64,000 nucleotides of DNA from Ooceraea biroi (GCF_003672135.1 NC_039514.1:10095787-10159786); one strand, 5' to 3'. Counted from the stretch's first letter, positions 10,826 through 23,661 are shown. Made by a program: numbers and translations. Notes: generated by a model not told the origin, from the sequence alone.

Positions 10826-10839
10826 AATTTCTACGTGGG
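10826..10839 (-). repeat. Right 14-bp terminal inverted repeat of the outer element
   Basis: AATTTCTACGTGGG is the exact reverse complement of the left end. Unique-looking CpG-rich sequence resumes immediately after it. Confidence 0.75.
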
Positions 10840-12214
10840 ACGTATCGCGTGGAACCACAGAAAGGGTGCGACGTCGCCGAAACGCTCCATCTAAACGGGG
10901 CCCGTAAGTTTCAGATTCCATTCGCCTTCGTTCTCCGCCTCTATCATTTCTGTGGAAAACGAAAACTCGTCAATGCTCTGTCTCCGCGCCAGAATCGCAA
11001 CGTTGTGGATCGAGAGCTTCGATGCCCCCCGATGTTCTGCTTGGTAATTAAACCGAGATCTTCGTTCGCGGATAAAGACTAGGAACGATTTGTCGCCTCT
11101 ATCAAGATCGAGAGGGGGGCGTACCCTGTGAGAAAGCGACGATCGCGGACCCTTCCGCGTCGTCCGTTAATCGCGGGGGGATTCCTATCGTAATGGACGC
11201 GAAAGAAACGAAGCACAGTCGCGCGTATGCGGTATCAAGATCGCGAACTGAATTAAATGCATACGTATGTATGCACGTATGTACGTATAGCATTGGGGCA
11301 CCCAGAAGGAAATACCTGCGCCGATAGTCGCGGAAGTGGCGTATCGCGTTGCGTCGCGTCATTACATAAACGTCCACGTGAACGAGAAATATTACCCCAC
11401 GCCCGGATTCGTCGGGGCACTTATATTGCGCAAGATAAAAAACCATTCTTTCCCCGGTGGTTTAGAAAAACCGCGCGACGGACGAGTACCTATCGCTCGC
11501 GTTCGGACAAACATATCGTGTGTGAGAAAGCGACGGGGCCCTTTCCGGAGACGTGGCGTCGATCCGAGGGGTTTGCGGCGTGCAACGGAGGAAGTGTAGG
11601 TAACAAGGCCCCACATTTACGCTTCCGTACGAGATTATCAACGAGCTCGTGAAGAAAAAGAGAACCAGAAAAAAGTCACTCGTGCAATATCGTCGGCGAA
11701 AGGGGACGATCGTATCGGGCAGGATACCCCGGGTTCGAGTGACAGAGCTGAGCGATTCGGGTCCCTACCACGGAGCCCGACCGATACCTGGAAAGGTAAT
11801 TTCGTGGCGAGATTGCGCGCCGTCGGCAATTAAACGAATCGCGCAGCGCACGCAGCGCGCCGCCAATTACGCTTGTGGATTCGAGCGGCCGGATGAGGCC
11901 CAGGTCCCCGGGCCAGAGCGACACGCAAGGGCCCCGACTGTGCCGATGTCCCCCCTGTCCGTCGGCTTGTCGAAGATTGTCGCAGAAAAGTCCGGGAACG
12001 TCGCGACGCGCGCGCGCACGCACGCGGCTTGCCGGCTCGAAATGTGCAATACGAATTAATTAGGGGAAAAGAGCCCGCCGTCACGGCAATTAATCGAGAG
12101 AAAGGTATTCTGGTCGCTTGCGCCATGGCCGAGGCGCAAGCGACTGTTTCGGCAAGTCTCGCAGCGAACCGCGACCGAACGCTTATCGTGTGATCCGCCG
12201 TTCTTATCGAAAAA

Positions 12215-12227
12215 GAGAGAGAGAGAG
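12215..12227 (+). repeat. GA microsatellite
   Basis: Alternating GA within a longer purine tract that continues to about 12258. Confidence 0.7.
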
Positions 12228-12318
12228 AAATAGAGAGATAGAAAAGAGAAATAAGAAGACGCGTCGACCTCCGTCCCAAGCAGAAATTCTATGTTTTCCA
12301 TTTACACGTTTTCCGAAT

Positions 12319-12360
12319 TAAAGACTCTCTAAAAGGATTAAAGAGACTCTCTAAAAGGAG
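12319..12360 (+). repeat. Two-copy tandem repeat, about 20-22 bp
   Basis: TAAAGACTCTCTAAAAGGAT is followed directly by a second copy with an extra GA (TAAAGAGACTCTCTAAAAGG). Confidence 0.8.
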
Positions 12361-12932
12361 GACCTACTGAAACAGATGATAATTGACGTTTGCGCAAGCT
12401 CATCGCAGGCCGCCGTTTTTGACTGGAAAGTAGAATGACGGGGGTGGGGAGGGAACATTGTCCCGATTTATTCGCGACGCGAGAGACTCGATCCGCGCGT
12501 ACACTCGCGCGTTCGGGTAGATGCGCGGCTCGCAGTTACGTGAAAGAACGTTCGCATCCGCCAAGGATTCGTGATGCGCGACCAACGTTGCGAAGTGACC
12601 GCTATATTAATTCGCGCATTAGCACTTTACCGCGCTAACTGCCGTGTAAAATCACTTCCTCCTGGCCATGGGAACACCTGTCGAACGGATATCGGCCGCG
12701 GGGGCAGAGGAGAGGGAGAGGGCTGTGCGCAACCCTGTCCTCTCCTCCCCGTTCCGCGATCTCACGTACTCGAGATGAGACGACGCGATCGCAATCGCGC
12801 CTCGTAAATCAATTACAACGTCCGCCTCGCGCTCGCGCGCGTTTCTCAATTTACATTTTAATTTCGTACTGCAGCAGGATCGATGGGACGAGTTATTATC
12901 TCCGTGATTTTGGGAGTACGCGCTCCGTAGAA

Positions 12933-12958
12933 AGAGAGAGAGAGAGAGAGAGAGAGAG
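12933..12958 (+). repeat. (AG)13 microsatellite
   Basis: Thirteen uninterrupted AG units. GA-repeat DNA is a potential GAGA-factor site and can form triplex DNA. Confidence 0.9.
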
Positions 12959-13923
12959 CAGTCTCTTTCCCCTTCCTCTCCTATTAATCTGAACGAACGC
13001 GCGAAACTGACGTCAATTAAGCGCACGTGGTTATTAATTTATTCCCGGCGCTTGCGCGACGTCACGGGGCACGACGTAAGATTATTGAGATCACTCAGCA
13101 GGAGGATCCCTACGAAGGATCGCTTGACGCGCTCGCGCGCGATAGAATCCTCAATTCCGTATGTGCATACGAGAGCACGACGCGTCTGGAATTGAGCAGT
13201 CAGTACGAGGAGCGGATGCCAAAAGAAGGAGCACGGACAACTTGATTGAATTTTATTTTTGATATATATTGGTCTTAACGAGAGATTTAATTTAATAACG
13301 GACAAATTTATCAAAGAATCGAAGTTGGAGCTCAACGGTGATCAAATCGGCGCTTACGCTTTTATCAAAGAAATGCCAAACCTTCGTCTTACCACTGTTC
13401 TACAAGCGTAGCCCTTTGAAGAAAGAGATGTTCCCCACGTACATAAAGTTTGCTCTCTCGATGATTTCACTCTTTTATGCACCAACGAAGATAATTAACC
13501 GACTTGTCTCTCCGTTTATGAATTCATGACAATTCGCGTAGCTAGACGGAACTCTGTGGCGTGTAATAAACGTTCCGTTCTCTCCCTATCTCTTTTTCTC
13601 TTTTTCTTTCTTGCCCCGTTCGTTCCGCAGCCACGTCCAATTCTCGAGTACAAAGTACCCGGTTACAAGTTAACGCGACGTCGTACAAACGGCGCGTTAA
13701 GCGGCGTAATAACCGGCCGCCACGAGAGAAGAGGGTACGACGAGTGCGCGCGGAACACGCGAGTGCCGTGACTGAGGGCGAGGTCTCGTAACTCTCTCGA
13801 AGCGAAAGAGACCCCGTCCTCGTCGTCGTCATCGTCTTGCTGAGCGTGTCGAGGGTCGATAACGGTTTCCCGCACACGTATTCACGTTACTCGAGCCGTG
13901 TCGCCCCGACGAGGAGAAAAAGG

Positions 13924-13939
13924 GGTAGGTAGGTAGGTA
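13924..13939 (+). repeat. (GGTA)4 microsatellite
   Basis: Four perfect tetranucleotide units in a CpG-rich context. Confidence 0.9.
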
Positions 13940-15300
13940 AAAGTCCCGTACACGCCCCCTTCGGGCCGCACCCCTCGATCCCCTTTGGATCAAGAGCGCG
14001 ACAACGCCGTTGAATGAGGTAGCGGCACGATTTGTCACAAAGGGTTGCACAGCCCGTTCCTCTCTATTCGCACGCCTCCCTTCCCTCCATCGTGACGACG
14101 TGTCGCGATGGGGGTTGAAAGTGGGGTGGAAACTCCGATCGCGCCGTCGCAAATGGCTTGATTCGACGCGGAACGACGCGGATCACGCTCTTGCTCGTCT
14201 GTAATATTATTAAGTAACGGTGCTAACTCGCGCGTACCCTGGAATCATGGAATATGCTCTACTGTGAAACAAAATTGCAGTGGGGAATTGATGAAAGTAG
14301 TTACCGTCTTTTAGTCTCAACGAAGGCACAACGATCTACCCTTCAAAGAGAATTATTATACTCCGAGCAAAAAGTGAAGCCAGTTCAATTCTTGAGTACC
14401 GTTTCATCGTCTCTCTCGTCTGGAGAACTGCCCGCCTGTTTTCCCAGATATGCGAGACACGCACGCGATTTCCGCGCCGGAATGAGATATCTCGTGGACT
14501 CCGGGAGAACGGATAGCCCGGTGACTCATTATTCTGCGGCCTTTCGTTCTCATGCCTCATTCCACTAGCTTCCAGAGTGATTCGGATCCTAGCGTGAACG
14601 AGAAAGAGCGAAGACGGAGGACTGTGGATGGAGACTGTGCGTTAATGCACACAACTAGCATCCACGCGGGTCCGCTCGCGCCCGGAATCTCGAAACACGC
14701 GCGAAGAGAGAGGGCCTCCCTGAGAGATCTCAATTCGCTGCCACGTATAATAAATTTCAATAATCCCGGATTCTGGACTATACATATGTACAACGACGGG
14801 ATTAATAGCCGTCCGCCAATCAGAAAACGAGAGTGCCAGAAAAAAGGGTGTCCAGGGAGACCGACGAAGGGAAGGGACGAAGAAGAGGACAGAGCGGCTT
14901 CGGGGACGCGAGAGGAAGCGAACGGACACAGTTCATCGAGAAACGAGTGGACTACGAGGGAACGCCAATTAATTTCAGCTCGCCTGCTTGGTGTTCTCCA
15001 AATATAGCTGTTGCTTCACAATTCACTTTATCATTTTCTAATTAAATCAATCTGTGACATGCTTTTCGGGATCGTTTTTTGGATTTATGTTTTTAATCTT
15101 ATATTAATCTCGATCATTCACCGATTTCGTCGAGATTAATCACAATCGCGGCGCGTGCGTACTCCGGACTTCTACGACCTGCAAGCAGCGCGAGGCGGCA
15201 AAGGTGGAGTAGAAGAGAACGTATAGAATGAAGAAAAGAACGTCCTGCGGGAAGAGGACGGGTTGCAGACGTTGAGGAGGAAGAAGGAAGGGACTGCTAA

Positions 15301-15323
15301 GCAGATGAGCGGCGCTCATCTGC
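15301..15323. repeat. 23-nt perfect palindrome (hairpin)
   Basis: GCAGATGAGC at 15301-15310 pairs with GCTCATCTGC at 15314-15323; G15311 and C15313 can also pair. It is the longest perfect short-loop hairpin I found. It follows a purine-rich block, and no T run follows it. Confidence 0.6.
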
Positions 15324-16440
15324 CGCGGGGGTCCCGAACAGGTTCAGGACGAGCGAAGGAGCACTCTGTTGCAATTGCCTCGCCGTCGGTGCGCGCATAG
15401 AAAGATTTCATGGCGGTGGATGGAAGTGGCAGTAGGAACAAACGAACGCCGGAGAAGTGGTCGAGGAGCGACGAAGAGGAGGAGCAAGAAAGAGGCAAAA
15501 AAAAAGAAAACTGAGAAGGAAGAAAGGACGGATGCGGACCGCGAGAACGAGCGGGCGAGGGTGCCTTTAGTGATGAGATTCGATGGAAGGAGCGAATTTG
15601 GCTACCTAATTCGCGAAAGAGGGAGGAACGGGGGGCAACGGGATGGCTGGCTGGCGGAGGGTGGTCCGGGGAAGAAGAGGGCAAGTGTAGTCCGCATCTC
15701 TCTCGGTCTCGATCTCTCTGTGCATCCTCGTCTCCTTTTTCCTCTCAGCAGCAGCAACAGCCACCGTCACCGCCGCTGCAAATGGGATTACGCGGATCCC
15801 GCACTTCAAACGGCGCTTTATTCATTCCCACCCCCTCTTCCCTTCCTCGTTTCGCCCTGGGACGAATTGACAATTGACAGAATTGATACAGTGGCGGTGG
15901 TAGGAGGCCACGTGTGCGCCGGCTGGATACGCGTGTTTCGCCCGCGGCCTCGTCGCCTCTATCTTCCTCGCGAAATTGCATCCGTCCCCCCTCCGCCGCC
16001 CCTCATCCTGTCTGCTCCCCTTTCTCCTTGGTCTCCCTGTGAACGCTTACCGCCGTTAAGCCTTTTTTCCATTACGAGATTGTTGCGAGACGCGGGGGAG
16101 GCCGGGGGTCATGACGTGGTGCGACCGGCGATCGCCAGTGTTTCTTTATGCGCGACCTTTGCATACGTTCTCTCTTTCAATTCATGAAGATTCCGTGAAT
16201 CGGGACACGCACGCTATCCCCTACTTGCCGTCCCGGTAAGGTACGATACGTTTCGCGCTATCGCTTGACTCGCCGTTCAATCGACATGAGTGCTTTGAAG
16301 GGGAAGAGGGAAGAGAAGGAGGTTGCCTGATATCGAAGGCGAGATGGTGATAGCGGATCTTACCGCGGTGGTATCGTCAAGTTCTCCCTGTGAAAAGTAA
16401 TAAGTGACTTTAATCACGTGAAACATACTAAAGGTATCCT

Positions 16441-16640
16441 TGGCAGTGATCAACATTCTCTCTTCGTCTCGTTAGCGTGATATTTATCATGTATTTTATT
16501 TAAACATAAATTTTGTGATAATTATATTCTGTTTCGATCATAAACTGTTGCATACTAAATTAATTTCGTTTTTGCCCATAATGATAAAAATACGAAAATT
16601 ATTTATTATATAAAAATATACGACAAGAGTATTACACTTG
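16441..16640. other. AT-rich island
   Basis: About 200 bp of AT-rich DNA between CpG-rich flanks, with TTTATTTAAACATAAA and ATTATTTATTATATAAAAAT. It has no open frame and no repeat boundaries. Such islands recur across the window and may be nucleosome-poor regulatory DNA; that is inference. Confidence 0.5.
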
Positions 16641-17116
16641 TGTACATGCATCACGCATTCTCCAGTGAAAGAAATTCAGGTTGACATACTGATACGTTTC
16701 GCATGTCCCGCCGCATTTTCAGTGTCCTCCGCTCGTTATCCGATCTGCGTAATCGCGTGCCAATTACCGGGAGTATCGTGCGTGTCCGGTTGCTTTATTT
16801 TTGGCAAATGTGGCCAGATATGGGTCTCGTTAAACCGTCAAGCGATAAAATCGCTGGATCGCGACATCGTAAAGGACTGCACGTAATTACACGACGTCCG
16901 GCGAGATTCGGCGAGTTCCCTAGCGCAATTATCGCGGGATAATCGTTGCCAAGTGAGAAGTCGGGCTTTTTTTGCTTTTCTCCATCACGACATTATCGCC
17001 GACCGTTTATTATTCTGTTTCCGGCGTAACGACGTTCTAACGCGACATATTTGTCCCGCCAAACGGCGATCGGAGGGGCACACAGGTCTGCGCGTCCCGC
17101 AGAAACATGCGTGGCC

Positions 17117-17138
17117 TAATAATTAATTAACTTAATTA
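17117..17138. promoter_or_regulatory. Cluster of TAATTA homeodomain-type sites
   Basis: TAATAATTAATTAACTTAAT runs into TAATTA, giving several overlapping TAAT/ATTA cores in 22 bp. Such cores are bound by many homeodomain proteins; a function here is not shown. Confidence 0.25.
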
Positions 17139-18123
17139 GCGGACTGAGAGATACTATCACACGAGCAATCGAAATCACGCGGTCGGTTTGCTTCTTGCAA
17201 CAATCCAATTACGCGATAACGCGATCTACGATTTGCCTCTACTATTTCTCCTCTCCTTCTCGTCTTTCTTTCTCTCTTTTTCTCATGCAGTTCAAACAAT
17301 AATCAATGAGAGACACGAGTCAAAATTAATACGTCGATTAAACGGCGAAGTGATGAATCGCTGTTAAGGGTAACCAGATCATCGTTAGCTCTCTCTTTCT
17401 CTCTCTTTCCCTCTCGCTCATTCGGAAGATCTCTCACTGCGCTCGAGGGTGATTAATTAAACGGGGCCGCGCAGGGGAAGGGGGGAGAAAAAATTTATAC
17501 ATATCGCATAGCGCTCGAGACGGCGAAAATAAAAGACGCGGTTGAATGCCGATACTTGTTGCACGTCGTTCTTAAATAGAACGTACGGCGGACAATGGGG
17601 CGATCGCCATGCTTGGTATCGCGAGCGTAGCGAAGCTCGAAAAGCTTTTCATTGCTCGCCATGAACGAGGGTGGCACTGACGGAGAGAGGAAGAGCGGAG
17701 GGGAGACCCGCCGGCATTTTTTGCGAGCTGCCCCTTTCGCCGGGAAAGAGAGACGCCACTTAATTAAAGCGCCGAGCATCATCTCGAGATAGCTGGCGAG
17801 TGGCACTCGCCGGTGGTCGCCCGTTCTCGACGAGTTCTCCATTCAGCCGCGAAGAAAGATCCTCTTCTCTCCACCGTGTGTCCCGATTCCCTGGGCCGGT
17901 CGGGACCTCATTTGCCGCTGAATGAGTCGCGTTACCGCATGAGTGCCATTATTATATTATTATATTATAATATTCGCGTGTGTTGTGTCTACGTATGCTT
18001 CTGAATATTATCTGGAACTTGCGCCAATTGCAGTTGGAACAATCGCGGACGCTCGCTTTGGGGAGATAATTTCGTTAATTATGACACTGGATGTACGCAT
18101 ATTGTATAGTACAATTATATGTC

Positions 18124-18145
18124 ATTTGACAAAAAATAGTCAAAT
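18124..18145. repeat. 7-bp inverted repeat around an A-rich loop
   Basis: ATTTGAC and GTCAAAT flank AAAAAATA inside an AT-rich island. Confidence 0.4.
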
Positions 18146-18954
18146 CTGAATAAATATCAGAAATATTAAAAACGCTCTCGATGCTGCGTGAATTGCGCTT
18201 CGCAAAACGAAGCGGAGAAATGGGCGCTGCGCGGGGGAGGAGGAACGTCGAGCTTTGATCGAGCCGGTGGCTCGCCGCGCTGGCGCAAATCCGATTTGTC
18301 AGGCAATTTGTCCCGTGACAAAATTTAAATCGCAAAGCACATCGCGGACAAGAGGGTGAACGTCACCGCGGGATCCCGGTACGGGGCGGAATCGAATGTC
18401 CTTGCGGATGAGGACGTGGTACGGGGGAACGAAAGTGGATTCGGATAATACGTGGTAAAAGCGCGTTCGAGGGTGAATCCTAAATTCGCGGCGTAATCTC
18501 ATTTTTCCGGCGGCCAGACGCGCCGCTGTTTGCCGGCGCGCAGCCACACTTATCCCGATCGATAAAACGATAAAGTGCCCGCGCACTGCGGAAACACGAA
18601 GCGACGTAACTTCTCTCGAAATGTATTCACATTGTCTCGCATTACCGGTCTACGTCTCTCTTTCTCTCTCTCCCTCTCTTCCTTTATCGCGCTCGACGAT
18701 GCAATAATGTTTTCACGAGATGCTTCGACGCATCCTGATGAGTGAACGGACCTCTCGCGAGTCTCGAGTCGTTCGATCGAGTCGAGGCGTGCATAAAGAT
18801 GATTGCGGTTGTCATTAAATGCGACGAGTCACCTTCCCGGAGAGCCCGCCACTAGCTCTAATTACCATCTCAATGTGCTCGAGAGGTTTACTACCATTTT
18901 GTGAACATCGCAGTTGGTCTCTCTTTCACTCCCTCGTTCTCCCTCTCGCTCCTA

Positions 18955-19024
18955 CAATTTCTTCTCTCTCTCTCCTCTCTCTCTCTGCCTCCGATCCTCT
19001 CTCCTCATTTCTCCCTCTCCCTCT
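18955..19024 (+). repeat. CT-rich low-complexity tract
   Basis: Repeated TCTCTCTC and CCTCTCC blocks, almost wholly pyrimidine on the plus strand. Confidence 0.7.
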
Positions 19025-21785
19025 CGGCGGGAGTGCTTTAATAAAGCACCATCGAAGGAATCGTCGGACGCCTTAAATTATAGCCAAGAGACGTGCCCTC
19101 TGGCCAAGGATTTGCCCCTATTGTGCCCTGCTCGCGCTGTATAATCCCGGTACAACTCGACGTGACACTTGTCACCCGATTTTATCACGTCGTTAAAGCG
19201 TCCCAGAGGATCGCATCGACATCAACGGCGCTTAATTGTGTATTTATTGCCGCCGGTGGAATCCCATGTCGTTTATGTCGCGCGTGGTCGCGCTGCGTTC
19301 TCCGTCTCACCACCACCGCACACATCCACTTTCGCAGCGACGGTCGGACGATCGTCTCTCTCGGCACTCTCGTGACACTGAATCCCCTTGACACGTGGAG
19401 GCGCGAACAAAGAACTCGTACGAGACGAGAAAATACCAAACATGGTGAACCTCACGTATGAGCACTGAATGTCGCTGACGAAACACGTAGATGACGCTTC
19501 CCTACGATCACGCATGTTCACGTTGTAATTAAAGGAATTAAATCTGCGGAAAGAGAGAGCAAGAGAGAGGATGCGTACGACGGTTCCTAAATGAGAAACT
19601 ATCGAGGCAAAGCTCCCACATTTTTCATTTTGCCGCGTCTCGTCGTTTACGGAACGAAAATTGCGAGACAGCCGAGACTTTCGTCCGGTGTCCCGTTACC
19701 GGGATGAAATTTATCGAAGCCGGCTACGGACCGAGTTTCATTGTGGACCATGCCTCTCGTGTAATTAAGATGCCCGCGCTAATTATGATTACCGGCGCGT
19801 GTGCATGCTCGATGCGTATGGCTGGAACGAAGAGAGCGTCATGGAGCGACGAGGAAACGATCGTTTAACGAAGCCGAGGTATACAGACACGCAAAGTCTC
19901 ACAAAGAAAAAAATCATGGCCAGAAAAATAACGTAATGACGTTCCTCTTGTCTCTTTGATTCCGCGAAACTGGCGATCTGCATACTCCCCGAGAGTCGCG
20001 GGATACGACGCATCCATGATCTCGAATTTGTAATTACCGGATTACGACCTCTCGTGATTTGCATATCACGCTCGCGCGCGCCGGCGCCGACTTTAATCCG
20101 TTAATTATTAAAGATGCGGGTAATGACGAGTATTAAAATTCGCCGAGATTTCTGCCGCTCGGAGAGGAAGCCCGAGTCAGCGCCGCGAGAAGCGACCCGA
20201 TAAACGATAATAAAAAAATATCCTGATCCGATTATGCCCGAGATTTTATTGGCGTCGCCGAAGAGAGAGGAACCGGGTCATGCATCCTCGGTTTAAAGAT
20301 CGTTACGCGTAACGGACGCGTTAATTCGAGGAGCAGAAGAATACCGAGGACCTCCACCGAGAGGTTTCTCGACCGCGATTTTCAGCGTAAATGCCGGCTT
20401 GCGAGGAACAAGGTTAATGACGGATTTATGCTCCTAAGAATTTAGATGTCGAGTTGAAGATCAAAGTTGGAAGTCTAAAGGCATGTACAAGACACAGAGA
20501 AAAGTCGCCGCGCGGAATCGATAGACGAACTTCTGCTGAATTTTTAATCGTCGCGCCGTGATTCCGGACAGAGCCTCGTGTTTGCATTCGAATTTGAGCT
20601 TGAAATCGGATTCACATTCACCCTTGGACTCGAATTTGAATTTTTCGTGATGTTGAGGAGCTGACGGGAACCGCAAAGCAAGTCGCATGAATTATATTTC
20701 TACGGCGTACCGCGATTTTATAATACAAGCACTCGACGTGCGGACAGCTGTACCGCTGCTTAACAAGAGAGAGAACTGCTTATTTATTTTTAATTTAGAC
20801 ATCACATTAATGCCGGATTATCCGCGCGCTCGTTGCAACTTCACAGTATCTCCGCTGCGAATAAATTAACGAGAAATAAGTCGTAAATTAGAGCCGTAAA
20901 TTATTTCAGCGTTACGCCGATGATTCCCGTTCTCGTGCGATCGACGAGACACGTGAAGCTGAATTAAAATGAACAGAGAAACAAGGAAAAAAGATTCCCG
21001 ACTTGCTGAGAGTCAAACGTGGCCGTAACATTAAGCGGTAACATTTAATGGATACGACCAGCCTTTTAATGATTTCCGCGAATCCTTGAACTTTGCGCAG
21101 CGCGTGCTCGTAAAATCGGGACAAACAGCGCTTGAATTTGAAGATAACAATTTTTATGAGGCAAATGTGAGCAAATGTTACCTGCCAAATGACTCTACCG
21201 TGCGCGCTTTTCTTTCGCTATTTCGGAAGATTTCCATGCGATCCCGCCCACCTCGCGCCGCTTTTCGATTACAAAGTTCCGAACGAGAGCGAAGCGAGAG
21301 CAAGACGCGCCGCTGCAATAACGGCTTCAATTAACGAGTTCGAAAGCGAACGGGGAACGTCGTCCGAAGTCTGACGTTTTGCATAGCCGCGACTTCAGCA
21401 GCCGTCGAGGGAGGTGGCCGAAGTCGAAGTGCTTCGCAAGTTCGCCGGTAACGCCGTAACGAAGTACGGAGCGCCAAGTCGTGACGGCGTTTACGCTTCC
21501 TCCGTGCCGGGAGAGTGATTTTCTTTCGATTTTCACTCCGCTTCCTTCCGCCGATCGCTCGTCACGGGGAAGTCGTAAAAAGTAAGGTCGCTTTACGAGT
21601 ACCCGGAGATGGGAGGAAGGAAGGGTTGCAATACGTTCGCGGAAGGGCGCTCCGCCGCGGCGCCATCACGGAAGGCGCCGCCGCGGGTCGTCGCGGGCAG
21701 GAGGAAAAAAAAAGTAACATGCATCACGCGATGCATACCTCATTACACATTACATCCAGGTGTACGCGGTGCACTCTTCGCGGAT

Positions 21786-21824
21786 ATGCACGCGCGCGTG
21801 CGCGCGCACGTGTGTACGTGTATG
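21786..21824. repeat. Alternating purine-pyrimidine run (Z-DNA candidate)
   Basis: ATGCACGCGCGCGTGCGCGC continues into ACGTGTGTACGTGTATG. Long CG/CA alternation is the classical Z-DNA-forming sequence. Confidence 0.6.
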
Positions 21825-23661
21825 TTACCACTTAGTCATGATCGTAAAAAGTACGTACGATCCGAAACTTGGTCGCGGGACAATGCCGGGAGGTGGCTGA
21901 TATTATATTTTCCTCCACGTCAAGGTAAACTCTCCCCGGTATATCATCACAACGTCGAAAAAAACGTTTCGCTCGCGTCTACAGGCTCAACTGAACTTCG
22001 AGGCGTAACAAGCGAGTTGTTCGTCTCGACGTCGCGTTGACCATCAGTCTGAGAAATCTCAGAGCAAGATGTTGCTGGATCCTGCTTGAGGATGTTGACA
22101 AATTTTTTCAGATCGACTCAAGAGCGCGCGATTTATCTCCGCGAGTTTAGCGCGATGCGAGTGTTCGTCGTAAATATAGCGGGAATGGAGAAAATCGCGA
22201 ACAAGTTTGCGGACTGGTACCGCAGCGAGTACAAGCAGACTGCGCGCCTTGATCTCTCGATCGCGCGCGATTAAGGCATCTTAAATCCCGCGGTACGATT
22301 TCCTTCGGAAGCGCGCGTATGTCGCGCGTCTCGCGACTCATTAAATATGCAGCGCGCGTGTTGTCGTCCGACGTTACTGCCGATAGATTTATGTGCGTTA
22401 GGATAATGATATACATTGCGTATAATAATATAACCCGGCGAGATCGTTCGCGTCGCAAACCGGCCCGCGATTTAATATGCTGAGCGCGAACGCGCGCGTG
22501 CTTCGAGAAACCTTCCCAGTTATGCGTCGGGCGTACGTACCTATCTATATACGCCTGTCTGTCTTTTTCTGCTTCGCTCGCGTGAAATAACCGGCGAGAA
22601 GCCGCGGAGAAGCAAAGGTTACGAGTGGACGAGGAGACGGTCTCTCGACCGGTGGCAGAGAGTTTTCCTGAATGTTGCTGCCAGGGACGATCCGTCGTGA
22701 GTCACGATCGACGATGACCTATGCGAATACGCGCACAATACACATACGCGTACGATAAAGCGCGGCCGAAGGTCCCTGCGAGTTCTCGCGCGGAGTTCTC
22801 ATTCACGCGCGCGCGGATTCCGACGTTCTCCTCGGCGCTCGACGACTCGCGCGAGAACGGTCCAGCATAGTTTTCCGTTGAAGAAGAGTCAGACTGAAAA
22901 TTTGCCAATTTTTTGGGAAGATGCATTCGCCGCAGAGATAAATTCTCTTCCAGAAAACGTGTGTTGAGGAAAAGTTCTCTCGATCGCCATGAAATTCCGA
23001 CGCGGAAAACGGAGAGTCCGCTCCGCGGAGGATTGATGATTAGCGACTGCGCGTCAGAGGGTTGAATAAACGTTACCGCAGGAGGAAGGAGGCGTCTCTT
23101 GGAGCTTGGTAGAAGGTCTCGGAGGTAGAATTCGGCTCTAATTCGATTAGCCGACGACAACGGCGGTCGTCGCCGGGCTCGCTTTCCGTTTTATTGTTGC
23201 CTCAAAAGAGACCTGCCGACCGAGTTGGGAGACTCGGGGCGAGAAACGCGCTTCGAGGGTGGCGCAAGGTGCAAGGGCCATGGAATAAATTCCGGCAGAA
23301 TTGCGGTAGCCTGCCGGTGCATCGAAAAAGAGGTTCGGGACGCGTCCCCGGTACTGTCGTGCCCCCTTCACCGCCGCGTCGTAAACCCCGTTTCCATTCC
23401 TGTTCTCCGCCAGGTGGTAGCGGGGAAACCCGGTCGCGTCTCGAGATTTTACGGCTTTTCCGGAATTCTGAGGACCGCACTAAATGACCGGCAAGGAATT
23501 CGATGATGGACATCCAGCTTACGCTCGCTCTCCCGAGGAGAGTGCCTCGGAGTGCCTCCTCTCGAATACGAGCGGCGAGATAAAGCGACGACGAAGATTG
23601 CTCGACTGTATACATACACAAAGCGCTCTCTGAAAGAGAACGGAAGAATATAAAATATCTG

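Larger units (their letters stand above)
8827..10839. mobile_element. Outer TIR transposon (non-autonomous) with subterminal palindrome arrays, carrying a nested mariner
   Basis: The element is bounded by a perfect 14-bp inverted repeat, CCCACGTAGAAATT at 8827-8840 and its reverse complement at 10826-10839. Just inside both ends the inverted similarity continues weakly (AACTGGCCCAACATTGG against AACGGTCCAATACTGG). Both arms then carry many copies of degenerate palindromic decamers (CCAGTACTGG, CCAATACTGG, CAGTATTGG). The span is 2013 bp, or about 1.25 kb without the 760-bp nested element. I found no transposase frame belonging to it. No clean target site duplication is visible: the flanks end in TAATAC on the left and begin ACGTAT on the right. 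Short TIRs plus subterminal repeats are typical of cut-and-paste DNA transposons, but the superfamily is undetermined. Confidence 0.7.
10840..16440. other. Non-coding stretch with scattered simple repeats
   Basis: No gene is recognised. The interval has GTAC/ACGT-type alternation at 11258-11290, GA and GGTA microsatellites, a purine-rich block (about 15189-15300 and 15465-15530), a CGTC-rich patch near 13811-13840 and pyrimidine patches near 13580-13625. A 104-codon frame at 14254-14568 and a 272-codon frame at 15369-16187 are open. The second runs through purine and pyrimidine tracts and is compositionally biased; the first is within chance expectation. Neither shows a known motif. Confidence 0.6.

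Noticed and set aside
8806..10845. ACGTAT on both sides of the outer element as a target site duplication
   Set aside because: The left copy is not adjacent to the terminal repeat (about ten bases intervene), so it cannot be accepted as a duplication.
14254..14568. 104-codon ORF with balanced composition
   Set aside because: Dozens of frames this long are expected by chance in 64 kb; no domain, splice site or polyadenylation signal supports it.
14840..14865. GGGTGTCCAGGG resembling the MITE or mariner ends
   Set aside because: No inverted partner or TA duplication was found nearby.
15369..16187. 272-codon plus-strand open frame
   Set aside because: It runs through purine and pyrimidine tracts that cannot encode stops in this frame. 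The peptide is Lys/Glu/Arg-rich then Pro-rich, with no known motif.
22112..22274. Possible terminal exon after TTTTTTCAG
   Set aside because: The peptide looks plausible, but the nearest upstream donor-like site (21925) is out of phase and the length is well within chance expectation.
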